64,000 nt of DNA from Sipunculus nudus (lineage: Eukaryota > Annelida > Sipuncula > Golfingiida > Sipunculidae), in the NCBI GenBank assembly GCA_026874595.1, contig CM049308.1, positions 23,834,367 through 23,898,366 of the forward strand, read 5' to 3'. Below are positions 49,178 through 61,819 of this stretch, one piece after another. A program made the position numbers and the translations under genes. How positions within the stretch are numbered: the first letter of the stretch is position 1; every line of letters begins with the position of its first letter. Below the pieces are notes generated by a model. That model did not search any database. It saw nothing but the letters and a program-made list of their open reading frames with translations, and was not told where the DNA came from.

Positions 49178-49430
49178 AGTAAATTTGTTTTAAAGAAGAT
49201 TTGTATTGTGGTTATTTGTTCCAACTAAATTTGAACTAAAATAATTTGAAGAAGCTGAATCAAATAACGTTTCCTTTGTAATTTGTAACTTCTTTGTAAA
49301 CAAACAAGAAAGGTTTTGCAGTGAGTAAACCATGTAGATTCGTAAATTTGTTTTAAAGAAATTTTTTTTATCGTGGATATTGGTTGACAAAATAAATTTG
49401 AACCAAAACAGTTTAAAGAAGCTGAATATA
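49178..49430. repeat. Direct duplication, offset about 163 bp
   Basis: AAATTTGTTTTAAAGAA begins at 49181 and again at 49344. Both copies continue to AAATTTGAAC and GAAGCTGAAT with matching order and moderate divergence. Confidence 0.7.
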
Positions 49431-49869
49431 TTATACAGTTTCGTCATACTTAAACATATGGTCAATATAATAAATTAATAATTTCCTATTTTACTATGGG
49501 AGAATAAACTGAGCCTAGCACAAATTGATATTAAAAAATCTTATATCACATTGAGAGCTGAATCAATAAGATATTTTAACCAATATTTTGAGAATACAGA
49601 TATTTTACATCCGATTAAGACGGTCGTGTACTTGGACTTAAAGAAGTTAACGTCGTATTTGCCACCACATAAATAAGTCGTAATTGTCTAATTACTCAAA
49701 TCAAATGAGACATATATTATTAGTGTTTTAAACTGGATAACTTTTTTCAAATTAAAATATCTGGAGAAGTTTAGTAAAGTGTTGTTATGGTGTCCTTTTA
49801 CTAATATCGTCTTCTTTGTGACATTACAATAGCTATATATCACATATATAGCTATCTAACAATCCGTAG

Positions 49870-50165
49870 CAAAATTGAATGATCGTAGGAGTATCGTCCA
49901 CAAGTCGCAGATCAATCGTGGAAATATCGTACCAGTATTTCAGACGTCGTCACGGAGCCGTGAACATTCTTAAAAGTGTCGTGTCATATCGTGCTGGCTT
50001 CGTGTCACTGTCGTAGCCAATCGTACTGGCATCGTACTCCTTTCGTACAATATCGTGGTCGTGATGGAATTTTTATCACTCGACAGGCCGATTTGCCACG
50101 AATCGCCACGAATTCAACATCGTGGCGATTCGGCGTCAAATTCGTGAAAGTGGGAACGGGGCTTT
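49870..50165. mobile_element. Element built of degenerate (T)ATCGT repeats
   Basis: ATCGT or its variants occur about every 10-14 bp (GATCGTAGGAGTATCGTCC, ATATCGTACC, TCATATCGTGCTGG, CAATCGTACTGGCATCGTAC and others). It then turns to CCACGAATCGCCACGAATTC and ends CGTGAAAGTGGGAACGGGG at about 50142-50161. Its sharp end and its composition, unlike the flanks, suggest a mobile element. Relationship to the CCGATGTT element at 4.7 kb (which begins ATGTTCCC) is possible. Confidence 0.5.
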
Positions 50166-50409
50166 AATGTGTTGTAATAACTAGGTATATGCAATCACTT
50201 ATCATAAATGCGTCTGAGCGATAATGGGGACTCGGCTATGGAGGGTACGACTTTGGGAATAAGGTCAAGGTCAAAAATGAATGCAAAGAATAATAAGATA
50301 GATTTTTCTTTTTCAAATCGGTGGTATTGCTTTCCGGGGACCTAAGAGGGGCCACCCACCTGAAGAAGAAAAAAATATGGTTATAGAAATAAACTAAAAA
50401 TGTGCGTTT

Positions 50410-50672
50410 TAATGAATGCCAGCCTCGGCCATTCACTTTTTGGCCCATATTCCCAGGTTCATTCGTGCATAAGTGACTATACATTTGTGATTTTTTTTTA
50501 TAACATTCCTGGACCTGGATCATGTACCGGATGCACACTAAAATCCAGTCGATTCTTCATTGGCCCATTCCCGAAAAGTCCTAAAAATTGCAAGAGATTC
50601 CGTTCATGATTGCGTGAGTTATGTTGTGAGCAAACACACAAACACAAACACATGAACGGAAGTGAACTCATA
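50410..50672 (-). mobile_element. Dispersed repeat family B, copy 3 (minus orientation)
   Basis: The fullest copy of the family, from about TGAATGCCAGCCTCGGCC through CCCAGGTTCATTCGTGCATA, AATCCAGTCGATTCTTC, ATTCCGTTCATGATTGCG and AACACACAAACACAAACACA. The start can fold into a short hairpin (TGAATGGC-type ends around 50411-50433). The open frames across it are not conserved between copies. Confidence 0.72.
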
Positions 50673-53279
50673 GCGTCCTGTTGGAAGCGGCAGACTCATC
50701 AACCCGAATAAGACTGGCCGTCCTATACGGGGAGATGTTTATTACATAGCCCCTATTGGTAAGGGGTATTCCATTACTTTTTGGTGTCGATTTACTTTTC
50801 GATCAGAATCTGGATTCGATAAATGTAAGTATATACAACACTCAGTGTTCTTAACTTTTATTCACATTTCATGCCTACAGGTAATGATTATGACGGGTCT
50901 TTTCATTTATGTAGAGCATGTAATAAATATATCCTCTTATGCATTGCATGGAAAATTATTGTACAGGATACAAAGTGACTTGAACAGTAGCGTTCATGAC
51001 ATAAAAAAAATGTTTATATACCATTAGTTTTGAGCTTTAGATAAAGATGGTATAAATATGACTGTACATGCAATAATCGAAATTAATCGATCATTTCCTT
51101 GACGAGTGAATTACCGATTAATGACTGCATAAGATTCAATGAATGCATTATCCGATTCATTGTTTCAGCCCTACTTGCAATGTTAGTCGATTACATGGGA
51201 ACTGTTTTCTGGGAAAATGTAAGTGGAAAAATTTTAAAGGAGAATCGACAGGAGACCGCATGAGTACACCCGCTCAAAGACTCCGGACAAGAACCCTCCC
51301 CCCTCCCTTATGACAAACATGGCGAAATCCCCTTCCCAAGAATGTCGTACTTTATATATGATTAATATCTAGTCATCATTCGATATCTTTTCAATTTTTA
51401 GCATTATATTATTCATCATAATTCTATTAGATTTATACATTAAAAAAACCCCACAGATTTTCATTACAATGCGGTGTGGCAATTGAAACAGCCTATTTTT
51501 ATTTTTTTTTTCAATATAAAATGCATAATTGAAAGGATCTAGAGGAAGACATGATGCAGCTATGGCAATATTGATGAAATTATCTCAAAATTTTAAAAAA
51601 TGTGTTTTATTACATTAAAAAGTGAGGGGACAAAAGGTATATGCCCCGACCCTTAAAGGAGTGAGAAAGACCTGTCCTTCTGTTCCCTTTGAAACTATTC
51701 CCATGGTAGAACGAGGCTTTTCAAGACATCTGTAAGTGTAGTTGAAATATGTAGACTTTTTTGTTTGGCTTAAAGTACGGTACTTATATTATTTTGCGTA
51801 ACTATGAACGATACGATGCCTCTTGACGCGGTTGGTAATATATTGTGAAGGTTATAATGTGAACAAAATCGATATTTCATCGAAAGTCCCGAGCTGATAA
51901 TCGGAATGATATTCAAATTTAATTGTACAGCAATAGCTGAAGCAAAATACAGCTCTAATACCGCGTTTGTTATGGAAAGCATATGTTTGAATCATGTTTG
52001 AAGCTCTAATACCGTGTATGTGGAAAGTATATGTTTGAATCATGTTTAAAGCTCTAATACCGTGTATGTTTATGGAAAGTATATGTTTGAATCATGTTTA
52101 AAGCTCTAATACCGTGTATGTTTATGGAAAGTATATGTTTGAATCATGTTTAAAGCTCTAATACCGTGTATGTTTATGGAAAGTATATGTTTGAATCATG
52201 TTTAAAGCTCTAATACCGTGTATGTTTTTGAAAAGTATATGCTTGAATCATGTTTGAAGCCGGCATGTCCTAGATTGGTATTTGCTACTTTCGTAAAATT
52301 GAAGTATATGACAGATATTATGTCTGTGCATGTCATCAAATTCTCTAGATAATCAGTTATTGTGACGTCATGCGTTTTTCAAGACAAATCATTGACACAA
52401 TATCGCTTTTATGATTGAAATAACACTTTTCTGCAAAATATTAATGAAAATATGACGTAGAACTAATTTTTAGTTTGATTAAAAGCGGCAACAAGCTGTC
52501 GTGTTATGAATTGGGCCTTCCTTGGATTTGTCTATGAAAACAAGTTTCTGCGTCAATGGAAAGAATGCAAGATTAGAGTGCATGGTTTAGATTTTTGGGT
52601 TAAGTGTTGAACGCTTTATATGTAATTTTGCTCGCTTGCATTTAATTAATGACACACTTAATAAACGATTCCCGATGGTTTTAGCGTTTGAGGAGACATT
52701 TCATAAGCGACTTGGTAAAATTACCTTCTTGAGTATTTGATTTGATTCATAGGTAAAAAGTGTCACAATTCCCACGCATTGTCACCATGGAAATAGGTCA
52801 GCATCAGAGGAAAGATAATATATTATTGTCCTTGTGTTATACTGCGAGAAAATCATCTGTTTTGTCTCTGATTAAAAGCCAGCAAACATCCGTAAATAAT
52901 TCTAGCATTTACGGCTCGTTCACCTTGTTTTTCAAGCCTTGTTTACCAACGGAAATATAGTACATTTGTTTTGTGATAAATATTATTGGAGGCGCGCGGT
53001 AAATGCCACCAATTGAGCTAAACACCAAATCGTTTCTGCTTTTATCTAGCGCAAATGATACTCTTCCGAACAACAAAGAGAAACTGGTTTTAGGCAACAT
53101 TCTCCTAAAGGACATAATAAGTATTCCAAAAGTAAATTGGGCACCCGAGGTGTAGTCTTCAGGGAACATATGTAATAAACATAGTGATACTACGATATAA
53201 TTAACTTACCGGGTCACGCCCACTTAAGAATATAAGAGTTCGGTTTACTAAGGAAAGAACAAAGAGACATTTGTTTGCT
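50673..53279. other. Intergenic around the 52-bp minisatellite
   Basis: Unique AT-rich DNA; moderately GC-balanced at 52740-53110, with a 66-codon plus and an 86-codon minus frame overlapping, neither with family support. Confidence 0.62.
51949..52258. repeat. ~52-bp minisatellite, six copies
   Basis: AGCTCTAATACCGTGTATG followed by TGGAAAGTATATGTTTGAAT and CATGTTTAA recurs from about 51950, 52001, 52049, 52101, 52153 and 52205. Periods are 51, 48, 52, 52 and 52 bp. The inner copies are almost identical and the outer ones diverge, as expected for an expanding array. Confidence 0.94.
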
Positions 53280-53830
53280 TTGAAAAGGACCCGCTGGGAA
53301 AACTCATGTAGCGGATATGTTGAACGCGTGGCGGCCCATGCAGGATCAGTCGCCTGATTCGGTTATAACAGACTACGCAACTAGTTCCTCGAGTTACCTC
53401 AAGGCGTTAATTTTATTAGCTATTGTGTGAAGTGATGATCGTTTCAGTCAAGTCATTTCAAGCTAGCTAACAATGTAATCGCAGCACGGTTTCTCTGAGT
53501 CAAGTTAGCATGTCAAATTTCAAAGCCAGTGCATGCCTGATGGCGCAGCGCGGTGTCTGGGCGGGGAAGCGTTACGCTCACTTGCCGACGGACCGACTTT
53601 GTTCGTAACAAACCCTATCGGCGTTGGTTTGGCTGAATGCATACATCATAACTTTGGGCGTGGAGGGGGCGAGCTCACCCATAGCGTGTAATTGCCATAT
53701 CTGGTCGGTGGTTTGATTGCAATATTCCCTACCCTTGGTTCTTATTGTGTCTCTCCTGGGAGCATTATTTCGCAAAGGACCCCCTAAGGCGATTCTCCAA
53801 CCTAACAGGCCGTGGAACCCATATAAATGA
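53280..53830. promoter_or_regulatory. GC-balanced island (candidate regulatory element)
   Basis: CpG-containing unique sequence with GCGTTAATTTTATTAGC, GCTAACAATGTAATCG, GTAATTGCC and ATTGCAATATT. Flanks return to AT-rich. No gene recognised. Confidence 0.32.
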
Positions 53831-55599
53831 TTGCGTTATATCATTATTTGGTCAATTCACTTAATATATTTGGAAAATGCATTTTCTGTTATTTGTCAGC
53901 CGGGAAATACATATTAGCATTTCTCTGTATTGTTTAATGGTAATTTATGGTTTTGCCAGATGGGGTTACTGGAATATTAAAAAGTTACCGGGTATCTTAA
54001 TTCCCCGTAGGAACTCGGTGTCACAGGCACTCATTTTGGTCAGGTTTGTCTTATATCAGGAATAAATGATAGCGATTATTTTTTCTCTCAACACCTTTAT
54101 CGATACATTGAAAAATAGGATTATAGATGGCTCGGACAGATATCGATGATTTAAAAATGTACTATTTCAAAATAGGCAGAATATGTTTATCGTATTCCAT
54201 TGACAACTTATAGGTCCTTCGTGTATGTTGCAGTCCAACCTGTCTGAACGACTACCTGTAAAATGTGGGCAACTGGTTATTATACGTCCACTGGATATCA
54301 ATCCTTTTCGAAATTCCGTTATATTATCTACAGATAAACCCTGTAAGTACAGCCACCTATCTAGTACGGATTAAAGGTTAACATTCATTTGCAATAATAT
54401 GGCGGTTATCTGACCTTATTAGCTCATATTGGCTGAATACAAAAGCTTTCGAGCAAAAACATCCCGGCACACGCACTTAATACCTCCAGTTCACCTGTTT
54501 TATAAGTTTTTATTTTTCTATGTGTGAATAAACACAGTCCACGTGTGTATGTCTGTTTACCATAACAGTTACCAAAGGTCATGAAGGAAGAAACACGGTA
54601 GAATCACGGGTTGGAAGCTTTGATAATCTTGATTTGAGAAATTGCGCGGTATGCCCAACTCTCGTGTACAAGAGTAAGCAAACTGTTTTAGAACGAAATA
54701 TTGACAGATACCGTAAAAATTTAGGAAAAATACACTGTATTTCATAAACATTTAATCCTGGTATGTGAATAGGACCCTTTACGGCAAAACTATAATTCAT
54801 ACCTCAGTCAGAGCAAAACAAAATCGACTGGATCCTCCCCTAATTAAGTTCCACCAAAACATTAAATGTAGTCCACCCTGACCCGTGTCCTAACCTTAAA
54901 AATGTTTCATGGAAAACGGTTCTTTAGATTTTAGGATCATCATGCTATCAGTCAAACATACCTATGTAGATGAAAACATAAACTCCTAGCAGGCAAAGAT
55001 AATGATCGCAATCGTAACATGCTTAATTTTTGTTCAATTATGTTGCTGATAGAGAGGCTCTAAAGGTACATAAATGATTTGAAATAATTTGCAATAATAT
55101 GTAATAGTATACCATCTCTACCTGTAAGTACGTCTTGTGTTGATTAAAGGTTTTCCAACAAAACCATCCGGGCACATGAGTTAACTATGTGTATTTCACC
55201 TATTTTACACATTGTTATGGTTCTGCAAGTGAGAAAACAATCAGTCTAGGTGGGTATGTTTCTCATTATAAGACTTCATGACCACAGATCTTACCTCGCA
55301 CATGTGCGACGACTCCACATAAAGGAGAAGAGACATGAAAAGGAAACACAGGAGAAACACCTATGGAACAAGATAGACACCGATTTTAAAATATAGCTAC
55401 ATAACAGATACCTTGCATTTATATGCAAATTCGAGATTGTACGGGTAAACACATATGATCTAATTATATCATGTATACATTATCTAAATTATGCAAGTCA
55501 ATGTTCAGGAAGCGAAACAAAGCAAAATCATGCTACCTATTTACGGCGTGTATATAACCCTGAACGTCCAACCTATCAATCTGCGCAATATTTTAAATA
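53831..55599. other. Intergenic between island and satellite
   Basis: Unique DNA with a weak duplication: TACCTGTAAATGTG / TACCTGTAAGTACG contexts and AAACATCCCGGCACACGCAC (about 54459) against AAACCATCCGGGCACATGAG (about 55160). This suggests an old duplication of a few hundred bp. No gene recognised. Confidence 0.6.
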
Positions 55600-58500
55600 C
55601 CCCCCAATACACCACGCCCCATGTAACCATGCAATGTCCAGGGTAAATGCAATACATGCCCCATGTTACCATGTAATGTCCGGGGTGTACATGAAACACG
55701 ATATATATATATAACTACTACCATATAATGTCCGGGGTTAATACAAAACATGCTCCATGTTACCATGCAATGTCCGGGGTGTACATGAAACACGATTAGT
55801 GTTACCATGTAATGTTCGGGCTGAATATAACATGCCCCGAGTTACCATACAATGCTTGAATGAAATTAAATGCCTCGAGTTACCAAAGAATGCCGGAGTA
55901 AATAATACATTCCCCGAGTTAGCATCCAATGTCCGGAGTGAATATATAACACGCCCTAACCTATCATGCAATGCCCAGAGTGTACATGAAACACGAACAG
56001 TGTAATTACCTTGAATGCCAGGAGACGCCCCGAGTAACCATACAATGCAGGAGCGAATATAAAATGCTCCGAGTTTAATACCACACAATGTCCAGAGTAA
56101 ATATGACACGTCCCAATTTGACATGCAATGTCCGGAGTGTACATGTAACACAAACAGTGTTAACTTGAATGTTCAGACTGTACATAAAACATGACACATG
56201 TTATCATGCAATGTCTCGAGTGAATAAAAAACCACGTCGTTTCCAACCATACAATGTCCGGAATGTATGTGAATGTCCGGAGTGTACATGAAACACACCC
56301 ATGCGGCCATGGAATGACGAGACATACTTAAAACATGTCTAATAAAACTATAAAATGTCCAAAATGAATATAAAATACGCCCTATGTTGCTGTACAATGT
56401 TCGGAGTGAATATAATACGCCCGATTTACCATCCTAGTGTGAATATAGAACCGCGTCCTCTTTAACTATGTGCAATGTTCGGAGTGTACATGACACACAA
56501 CAAGTGTTGCCTTGAATGCCCGAATTACCGTACAATGTCTTGAGTGAATATAACACACCCCTAGTTACCATGTAATGTTCAGAGTGTAAATAAAAGCATC
56601 CTATATTATCATACAATGTCCGGAGTGTACAAAACACGCCCGTGTCACCACACAATGTCCGAATGAAACAAAACACACCCCGTGTTATCATGCAATGCCC
56701 GGACTATACATAAAACATGCCACATGTTCGGGGTATGCATAACCATGCGCCAAGAAAATGTTCCAAGTGTACATAAAATACTCCCCATATAACCATACAA
56801 AGTCCGGAGTGTACAAAACACGCCCATATCACAATACAATACCCGGAGTGAAACTAAACACGCCCCGGGTTGGCATGCAATGCCCGGACTATACATAAAA
56901 CATGCCACATGTCCGGGGTATGCATAACCATGCGCCAAGAAAATGTTCCAAGTGTACATAAAATACTCCCCGTATTACCATACAAAGTCCGGAGTGTACA
57001 AAACACGCCCATATCACAATACAATGTCCGGAGTGAAACTAAACACGCCCCGTGTTAGCATGCAATACCCGAACTATACATAAAACATGCCACATGTTCG
57101 GGGTATGCAAAACCATGCGCCAAGAAAATGTTCCAAGTGTACATAAAATACTCCCCGTGTTACCATACAAAGTCCGGAGTGTACAAAACACGCCCATATC
57201 CTAATACAATGTCCGGAGTGAAACTAAACACGCCCCGTGTTAGCATGCAATACCCGGACTATACATAAAACATGCCACATGTTCGGGGTATGCATAACCA
57301 TGCGCCAAGAAAATGTTCCAAATGTTTATAAAATACCTCCGAATTACCATACAAAGTCCGGAGTGTACAAAACACGCCCATATCACAATACAATGTCCAG
57401 AGTGAAACTAAACCCGCCCCGTGTTAGCATGCAATACCCGAACTATACATAAAACATGCCACATGTTCGGGGTATGCATAACCATGCGCCAAGAAAATGT
57501 TCCAAATGTACATAAAATACTCCCCGAATTACCATACAAAGTCCGGAGTGTACAAAACACGCCCATATCACAATACAATGTCGAGAGTGAAACTAAACCC
57601 GCCCCGTGTTAGCATGCAATACCCGAACTATACATAAAACATGCCACATGTTCGGGGTATGCATAACCATGCGCCAAGAAAATGTTCCAAATGTACATAA
57701 AATACTCCCCGTATTACCATACAAAGTCCGGAGTGTACAAAACACGCCCATATCACAATACAATGTCCGGAGTGAAACTAAACACGCCCCGTGTTAGCAT
57801 GCAATACCCGAACTATACATAAAACATGCCACATGTTCGGGGTATGCAAAACCATGCGCCAAGAAAATGTTCCAAGTGTACATAAAATACTCCCCGTGTT
57901 ACCATACAAAGTCCGGAGTGTACAAAACACGCCCATATCCTAATACAATGTCCGGAGTGAAACTAAACACGCCCCGTGTTAGCATGCAATACCCGGACTA
58001 TACATAAAACATGCCACATGTTCGGGGTATGCATAACCATGCGCCAAGAAAATGTTCCAAATGTTTATAAAATACCTCCGAATTACCATACAAAGTCCGG
58101 AGTGTACAAAACACGCCCATATCACAATACAATGTCGAGAGTGAAACTAAACCCGCCCCGTGTTAGCATGCAATACCCGAACTATACATAAAACATGCCA
58201 CATGTTCGGGGTATGCATAACCATGCGCCAAGAAAATGTTCCAAATGTACATAAAATACTCCCCGAATTACCATACAAAGTCCGGAGTGTACAAAACACG
58301 CCCATATCACAATACAATGTCCAGAGTGAAACTAAACCCGCCCCGTGTTAGCATGCAATACCCGAACTATACATAAAACATGCCACATGTTCGGGGTATG
58401 CATAACCATGCGCCAAGAAAATGTTCCAAATGTACATAAAATACTCCCCGAATTACCATACAAAGTCCGGAGTGTACAAAACACGCCCATATCACAATAC

Positions 58501-59915
58501 AATGTCCAGAGTGAAACTAAACCCGCCCCTTGTTAGCATGCAATACCCAAACTATACATAAAACATGCCACATGTTCGGGGTATGCATAACCATGCGCCA
58601 AGAAAATGTTTCCAAATGTACATAAAATACTCCCCGAATTACCATACAAAGTCCGGAGTGTACAAAACACGCCCATATCACAATACAATGTCGAGAGTGA
58701 AACTAAACCCGCCCCGTGTTAGCATGCAATACCCGAACTATACATAAAACATGCCACATGTTCGGGGTATGCATAACCATGCGCCAAGAAAATGTTCCAA
58801 ATGTACATAAAATACTCCCCGAATTACCATACAAAGTCCGGAGTGTACAAAACACGCCCATATCACAATACAATGTCCAGAGTGAAACTAAACCCGCCCC
58901 GTGTTAGCATGCAATACCCGAACTATACATAAAACATGCCACATGTTCGGGGTATGCATAACCATGCGCCAAGAAAATGTTCCAAATGTACATAAAATAC
59001 TCCCCGAATTACCATACAAAGTCCGGAGTGTACAAAACACGCCCATATCACAATACAATGTCGAGAGTGAAACTAAACCCGCCCCGTGTTAGCATGCAAT
59101 ACCCGAACTATACATAAAACATGCCACATGTTCGGGGTATGCATAACCATGCGCCAAGAAAATGTTCCAAATGTACATAAAATACTCCCCGAATTACCAT
59201 ACAAAGTCCGGAGTGTACAAAACACGCCCATATCACAATACAATGTCCGGAGTGAATATAAACAAGCTCCGTGTTACCATGCAATGTCCGGACTATACAT
59301 AAAACACGCCCCATGTGAGGGATACGAAAAATCATGCGCCAAGTTAATGTTCCAAGTATACATAAAGCACACCAAATATTACCATACAATATCCGAAGTG
59401 TACAAAACACGCCCATGCCACCATATAATGTCAAAAGTGTATATAGACATAATCCATGTTACCATGCATGAAATGTCCTGAGTGTATATCGCACGCCTCG
59501 TGTTACCGTGCAATGTCCGGAGTGAAACTAAAATACGCCCAATGGAACCATTAAGGGGGCGGAGTGAAAATAAAATACACCCAATGTTACCATGCAATCA
59601 GTGTCCAGAGTATACATAAAACGCCAATTACACCATGCAATGTCCAGAGTTTATATAAAACACGCTCAATGTTACCAAAAAATGTTCCCAGTGTACATAA
59701 AACATCCCCATATTACCAAACAATGTCCGCAGTGGGCACTAAGCACGCCCCATTTTACCATGCAATGTCCTGAGTGAAAATAATCTAAATACACACAATG
59801 TCACCATGCAGTCAGTGTCCAGAGTGTGTGTAAACACGCCCATGTCACCATGCAATGTCCATCCAGAGTGTATATAAACTCCCGCTTTGTAACCATGCAA
59901 TGTCCGGGGTGCTCT
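55600..59915. repeat. Satellite array of ~40 bp monomers with higher-order core
   Basis: About 4.3 kb of head-to-tail monomers of roughly 40 bp. Each carries a recurring core close to ATGTCCGGAGTGTACATAAA, then ACACGCCCC and GTTACCATGCA. Monomers at the left (55600 to about 56690) and right (about 59280-59915) ends differ from one another in many positions and lengths. One left monomer has a TA insertion (about 55700-55713). The centre is homogenised into higher-order units (separate entry). Both strands hold many short open frames because the monomer has few stop triplets; none keeps frame across units. Nothing in the array looks like a gene. Confidence 0.96.
56691..59279. repeat. Higher-order repeat core: 14 units of ~185 bp
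   Basis: Unit starts (TGCAA) lie at 56691, 56876, 57061, 57246, 57430, 57615, 57800, 57985, 58169, 58354, 58539, 58725, 58910 and 59095, with the array boundary at 59280. Spacing is 184-186 bp. Each unit holds five variant monomers of about 29, 34, 42, 39 and 41 bp, recognisable by CCCGAACTATACATAA, GTTCGGGGTATGCATAA, GTTCCAAATGTACATAA, GTCCGGAGTGTACAAAA and GTCCAGAGTGAAACTAA. Units are nearly identical to each other while the five monomers within a unit are diverged, the hallmark of higher-order satellite organisation. Confidence 0.95.
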
Positions 59916-61544
59916 ATCTCCAAATTTATACACCCATAGAGTCTATCGCAGCGTCATCTATCGTAGACTAAGTTAATGAACTTGCCCTATCTGAACTCGG
60001 CCCATAGAAAATCCGTCCCGCAGTAAAACCGCCGAAGTCCCCCTTCTTTGTATCATGATTGACAGAGCAATATCCTGGCTTCGTATTAAAAAAAATATCG
60101 GCACATTTTGAAAAAAAACGTGTAAGCGCACTTGTTTAATTCTATGGTACAGAGTTTCGGAGAATTATTTAACTAAAGGCGCCCAAATTTCAGACAATTT
60201 AATTATTATTTACCATAAAGAGGTTTTTTTTTTACCATAAACATGATTCTGAATATTTAGGAAGATCTGAGAGATAAGAGGTATTTAAGAGGTATTTATT
60301 TAGCTGAACAGGGAACACACATTAAGGTGATTTTATTAGTTAAGAGTAGATACGCAACGGGGAGGGTAAGATGATTAAAATATATAGCGCAGTAAACTGA
60401 AAACTAGTTGGACCAGTTTTAATTATGAATTACAGCATGCAGTCTTCTTTCATTGGTAAACCAAGGATGTCAGGCAGGAAACTGCTTTTAATACGCAGTA
60501 AATCGTTTCCTGAAACACGATGTAAATTTTTGTCAGTTTTAACAATCGTAAGCTTAATTATCTGCAAACTGCGTCACGTGGAATAAGTTATTACCAAAAC
60601 TGATAAAATCACCATGTTATATCCATATTGAATTATGCGCCAATCCCTGATTTTTCGAAATAAATTGAAGTTTTCTACCTAAGGCCCTCAATGATGTCCA
60701 ACTATTTAAAATCGTTCAATTTGCATGTTTTATTATTCGTGTATAATTATGTGTGTAGGTTCAGATATTTTAATTACAAGTAACGTTACAGAACAAAGAC
60801 ACAGACGTTTCTTCTATGCAGAGTTGTTTGTGAAATGAAAGCTTTCATTTAGCCCGTAGGAGTACTTTTGCAAAGTTAAAATTTCTAAAACGACTGTGAT
60901 AATAGAAAATTGTCATCATTTTCTAAAAGTTTGATTAAAGCACATTTGAAAAGACTTAATGGGCAGGAAGAAAATGCACACACAAAACACACGTTAATTT
61001 GATTCAGAATTAGTCAATAGCTGGTAGCTGTATGGAAAATTAATCGTTTAATACAAAGCCTAAGAACACCAAAATACGAGTACACCTTTACTTATAGAGA
61101 TAAATATATACTAAGATGATTAAACACGTAGTAACGTTATGGGCACTTAATCAGAAAATATTACTTATACCTCAAACAGCAAAAGGCCACCAGAGCACTG
61201 AATTGTGTGTTTAACAACAGACAAGGGGGACCATATAATTACACACCAATTGCCAGTTACCGTACAGGTCTATGTCAGCTGTACAACCCGCGCAGCACGC
61301 GATCTCAGGGCAACTCGGTACAACATATAAGTTTTGCATGGGATTTTTTCTTTGTATACCTGGGATAATTAACGCCCGGGTCCCTTTAATACCTGTACAC
61401 TCAGTCATCTGATTAAAACCTCGTGGTTATAGCAGTATAGGAGGACTTGCGCTGTCACGCGTGTACGGCGCGGCATTCCTCTCATTCTGACACAAAGGCC
61501 AATTAGTGTACAACAGGAGGTACACAAGTACATGTTTTATATTT
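59916..61544. other. Intergenic after the satellite, no gene recognised
   Basis: Unique AT-rich sequence; GC-balanced patch at about 61200-61520 with a 65-codon minus frame of no known family. Confidence 0.65.
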
Positions 61545-61590
61545 CTTGTCGCCGCCGGGTCGTTGGTTCGATTCCCTGGCCTTTTGATTG
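61545..61590 (+). mobile_element. Isolated Pol III B box (tRNA/SINE remnant)
   Basis: GGTTCGATTCC (61565-61575) fits the B-box consensus exactly, within GGGTCGTTGGTTCGATTCCC. No A box or stems upstream are convincing. Confidence 0.3.
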
Positions 61591-61689
61591 CACGCCATTT
61601 TATTTTATTTTGTTATATATGAATTATCATCTGATGTACTACAGGACTATAGGTTACCTCTAGTTTCTCTGTTTATCTGTTTTTTAACT

Positions 61690-61797
<108 letters not shown>

Positions 61798-61819
61798 TGT
61801 TTAGCAACAATAATAAAAC

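Noticed and set aside
55593..56959. Minus-strand Cys/His/Tyr-rich frames of 65-137 codons in the satellite
   Set aside because: Same cause: a stop-poor ~40 bp monomer read in the reverse frame, with no constant period in codons.
57237..59481. Repeated 63-131 codon frames (starting LACNTRTIHKTCHMFGVC) as a gene family or repeat protein
   Set aside because: They start at non-ATG triplets or chance ATGs, the 185-bp period is not a multiple of three so no frame crosses units, and both strands are open. They are satellite artefacts.
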